Assembly (NCBI GenBank): GCA_024403215.1
Contig: JAKSSJ010000053.1
Coordinates: 1-6,704, forward strand
Direction: 5' to 3'
DNA: 6,704 nucleotides
Source: Clostridia bacterium
GTDB taxonomy: Bacteria; Bacillota; Clostridia; Peptostreptococcales; Anaerovoracaceae
Shown here: positions 5,542 to 6,704 of the stretch, in pieces
Layout of the letters: each line of letters begins with the position of its first letter
How positions within the stretch are numbered: the first letter of the stretch is position 1
Notes under the pieces: generated by a model
What the model saw: only the letters and a program-made list of their open reading frames with translations
Told to the model about the DNA's origin: nothing
Databases searched by the model: none
Translations under genes and position numbers: made by a program

Positions 5542-6399
5542 ATGAAATCATTAGAATGCAAAATATTAAAAATAACTGATGAGCAGTATCCTGCTCATCT
5601 GCGCAATATTCCCAATGCGCCACAACGCCTTTACTATATTGGAGATCTTAGCATTATACAAAAGCCTCTCTATGCAATTGTTGGAACAAGGAGGGCTTCG
5701 CCTTATGGGCGCTGGGCAGCTTACGAGATAGGTAAAAGAATTGCTCAGTGCGGTATTTCTATAGTTTCTGGTATGGCAGAGGGCATAGATACCTGCGGGC
5801 ATAGAGCCTGCCTTGATTCTGGCACCCCAACCGTTGCTGTTCTTGGAACAGGCATAGACGTAATTTTCCCTAAATCAAATACCAACCTATATTACGAAAT
5901 TGCAGAAAACGGCTTAATACTTTCAGAGTACGAGCCTGGCGTTTCAGGCCATGCTTACAATTTCCCAGAAAGAAATAGAATAGTATCGGGGCTTTCTAAA
6001 GCAGTAATAGTGGTTGAGGGTGCCTATAAAAGCGGTTCTATGATTACTGCAAAGCTCGCCCTAGAGCAGGGCAGAGACGTTTTTGCTGTGCCGGGAAACA
6101 TAAATCAGCCAAATTCCACGGGAACTAATAGCCTGATATATGACGGGGCCGGAGCCATAACGGACTTAAACGAGCTGCTACCCCAGCTGGGAATTATAGG
6201 AAATCAGCTTACAATTAGCCTTGCAAATTGCAGTAAATCAGAGCTGGAAATACTAAGAATTATCAAGGAAGCCCCTGGTATTACGGTAGAAGAGCTAGCA
6301 GTTGCCATTTATGAGGATATCCCAACAGTTCTAAGGCTTGTGAACACTTTAGAGCTTCGGGGTCTTTTAAAATCTGAGGGAGCCAAATACTTTTATTAA
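5542..6399 (+). CDS. dprA: DNA-processing protein DprA
   Basis: DprA binds incoming single-stranded DNA in the cytoplasm and loads RecA on it during natural transformation. The 285-residue product is a short version without the N-terminal SAM or helix-hairpin-helix domain, beginning directly with the Y-P-x-x-L-x-x-I-x-x-x-P lead-in. The Rossmann-type core shows V-G-T-R-R-A-S (47-53), S-G-M-A-E-G-I-D (76-83), V-L-G-T-G-I-D (100-106), F-P-E-R-N-R-I-V-S-G-L-S (141-152) and a G-S-M-I-T-A stretch. The last 55-60 residues look like the usual winged-helix C-terminal domain. The ATG is preceded by an A-rich stretch with no Shine-Dalgarno sequence, and the hairpin at 5493-5520 lies just upstream. No promoter of its own is apparent, so it is probably read from the yraN promoter. 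Confidence 0.98.
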   Translation: MKSLECKILKITDEQYPAHLRNIPNAPQRLYYIGDLSIIQKPLYAIVGTRRASPYGRWAAYEIGKRIAQCGISIVSGMAEGIDTCGHRACLDSGTPTVAVLGTGIDVIFPKSNTNLYYEIAENGLILSEYEPGVSGHAYNFPERNRIVSGLSKAVIVVEGAYKSGSMITAKLALEQGRDVFAVPGNINQPNSTGTNSLIYDGAGAITDLNELLPQLGIIGNQLTISLANCSKSELEILRIIKEAPGITVEELAVAIYEDIPTVLRLVNTLELRGLLKSEGAKYFY

Positions 6400-6407
6400 A
6401 AAACCGC

Positions 6408-6436
6408 TTGACAAAATCTTCATATAATATTATAAA
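6408..6436 (+). promoter_or_regulatory. Sigma-A promoter of topA
   Basis: TTGACA (6408-6413), 17 bases, then TATAAA (6431-6436) form a near-consensus promoter beginning nine bases after the dprA stop. A perfect TATAAT at 6423-6428 is only nine bases from the -35 and is too close to pair with it. The expected transcript start near 6443 gives a leader of about 20 bases. The region between the boxes is very AT-rich. topA promoters are often sensitive to supercoiling, but nothing here proves that. Confidence 0.85.
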
Positions 6437-6463
6437 GAAGATAATTGAAAGAGAGGCAACAAT

Positions 6464-6704
6464 ATGGCTAGTAAGAAAAATCTCGTAATTGTAGAGTCGC
6501 CGTCAAAGGCAAAAACAATTGGCAAGTTCCTTGGAACAAAGTACAAGGTAATTGCATCTGTAGGTCACGTAAGGGATCTTCCAAAGAGCAGAATGGGAGT
6601 TGATATTGAAAACAACTTCGAGCCTGAATACATTAACGTAAGAGGAAAGGCTGCTCTTATTAAAGAACTCAAGGATGCAGGAAAGGAAGCAGCTAAGGTT
6701 GTTC
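6464..6704 (+). CDS. topA: DNA topoisomerase I, N-terminal 80 residues (runs off the window)
   Basis: Topoisomerase I (type IA) relaxes negative supercoils. Only the start of the TOPRIM domain is present: N-L-V-I-V-E-S-P-S-K-A-K-T-I-G-K-F-L with the catalytic acid Glu11, then S-V-G-H-V-R-D-L-P-K-S (32-42), which is highly typical of bacterial TopA. The reading frame is open to the last base. GAGAGG (6451-6456) lies seven bases before the ATG. dprA followed by topA is the common order in Bacillota, here with a separate promoter for topA. Confidence 0.98.
   Translation, partial: MASKKNLVIVESPSKAKTIGKFLGTKYKVIASVGHVRDLPKSRMGVDIENNFEPEYINVRGKAALIKELKDAGKEAAKVV

Noticed and set aside
6423..6428. 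Perfect TATAAT as the topA -10 box
   Set aside because: It is nine bases from the only TTGACA, too close to work with it. TATAAA at 6431 has the correct 17-base spacing.

Overview
The window is a chromosomal segment of a low-GC bacterium, most likely a Gram-positive Bacillota of the Clostridia (Lachnospirales-like). The reasons are the AT-rich base composition, mostly A/T-ending codons, mostly AGGAG-type ribosome binding sites, clean sigma-A type promoters (TTGACA/TTGAAA with 17-bp spacers), and the yraN-comM-dprA-topA gene order known from Bacillota. The taxonomic call is inference from style and gene order, not from a search.

Region by region, all genes are on the + strand. Positions 1-110 hold a fragment of an ABC-2 type transporter permease with a different composition (about 47% G+C against about 38% just after) and CTG-rich leucine codons. 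At about 105-113 this stops making sense and the sequence switches, in another reading frame, into the C-terminal zinc-binding tail of the ribosome-assembly GTPase RsgA (110-259). This is a chimeric junction, either an assembly artefact or a real rearrangement. Then follow rpe (277-930), lepA (968-2779), a sigma-A promoter, rpsT (2902-3171) and its rho-independent terminator (3209-3238). A second strong promoter (3314-3342) opens a new unit: yraN (3397-3876), comM/yifB (3908-5485), a perfect 12-bp hairpin (5493-5520) and dprA (5542-6399). A third strong promoter (6408-6436) drives topA, which runs off the end (6464-6704). No gap between genes exceeds about 230 bases.

Functionally the first block is translation housekeeping: RsgA (30S maturation), LepA/EF-4 and ribosomal protein S20, with the pentose-phosphate enzyme Rpe. 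The second block is DNA uptake and processing: YraN (nuclease-like fold, role unsettled), ComM (branch-migration AAA+ helicase acting during natural transformation) and DprA (loads RecA on incoming single strands), followed by topoisomerase I.

I found no novel defence system, CRISPR array, transposon or RNA gene. The points most worth a second look are the junction near position 108, the perfect hairpin between comM and dprA with no Shine-Dalgarno sequence after it, an inverted repeat lying over the -35 box of the rpsT promoter, and the extended N-terminus and internal insert of YraN.
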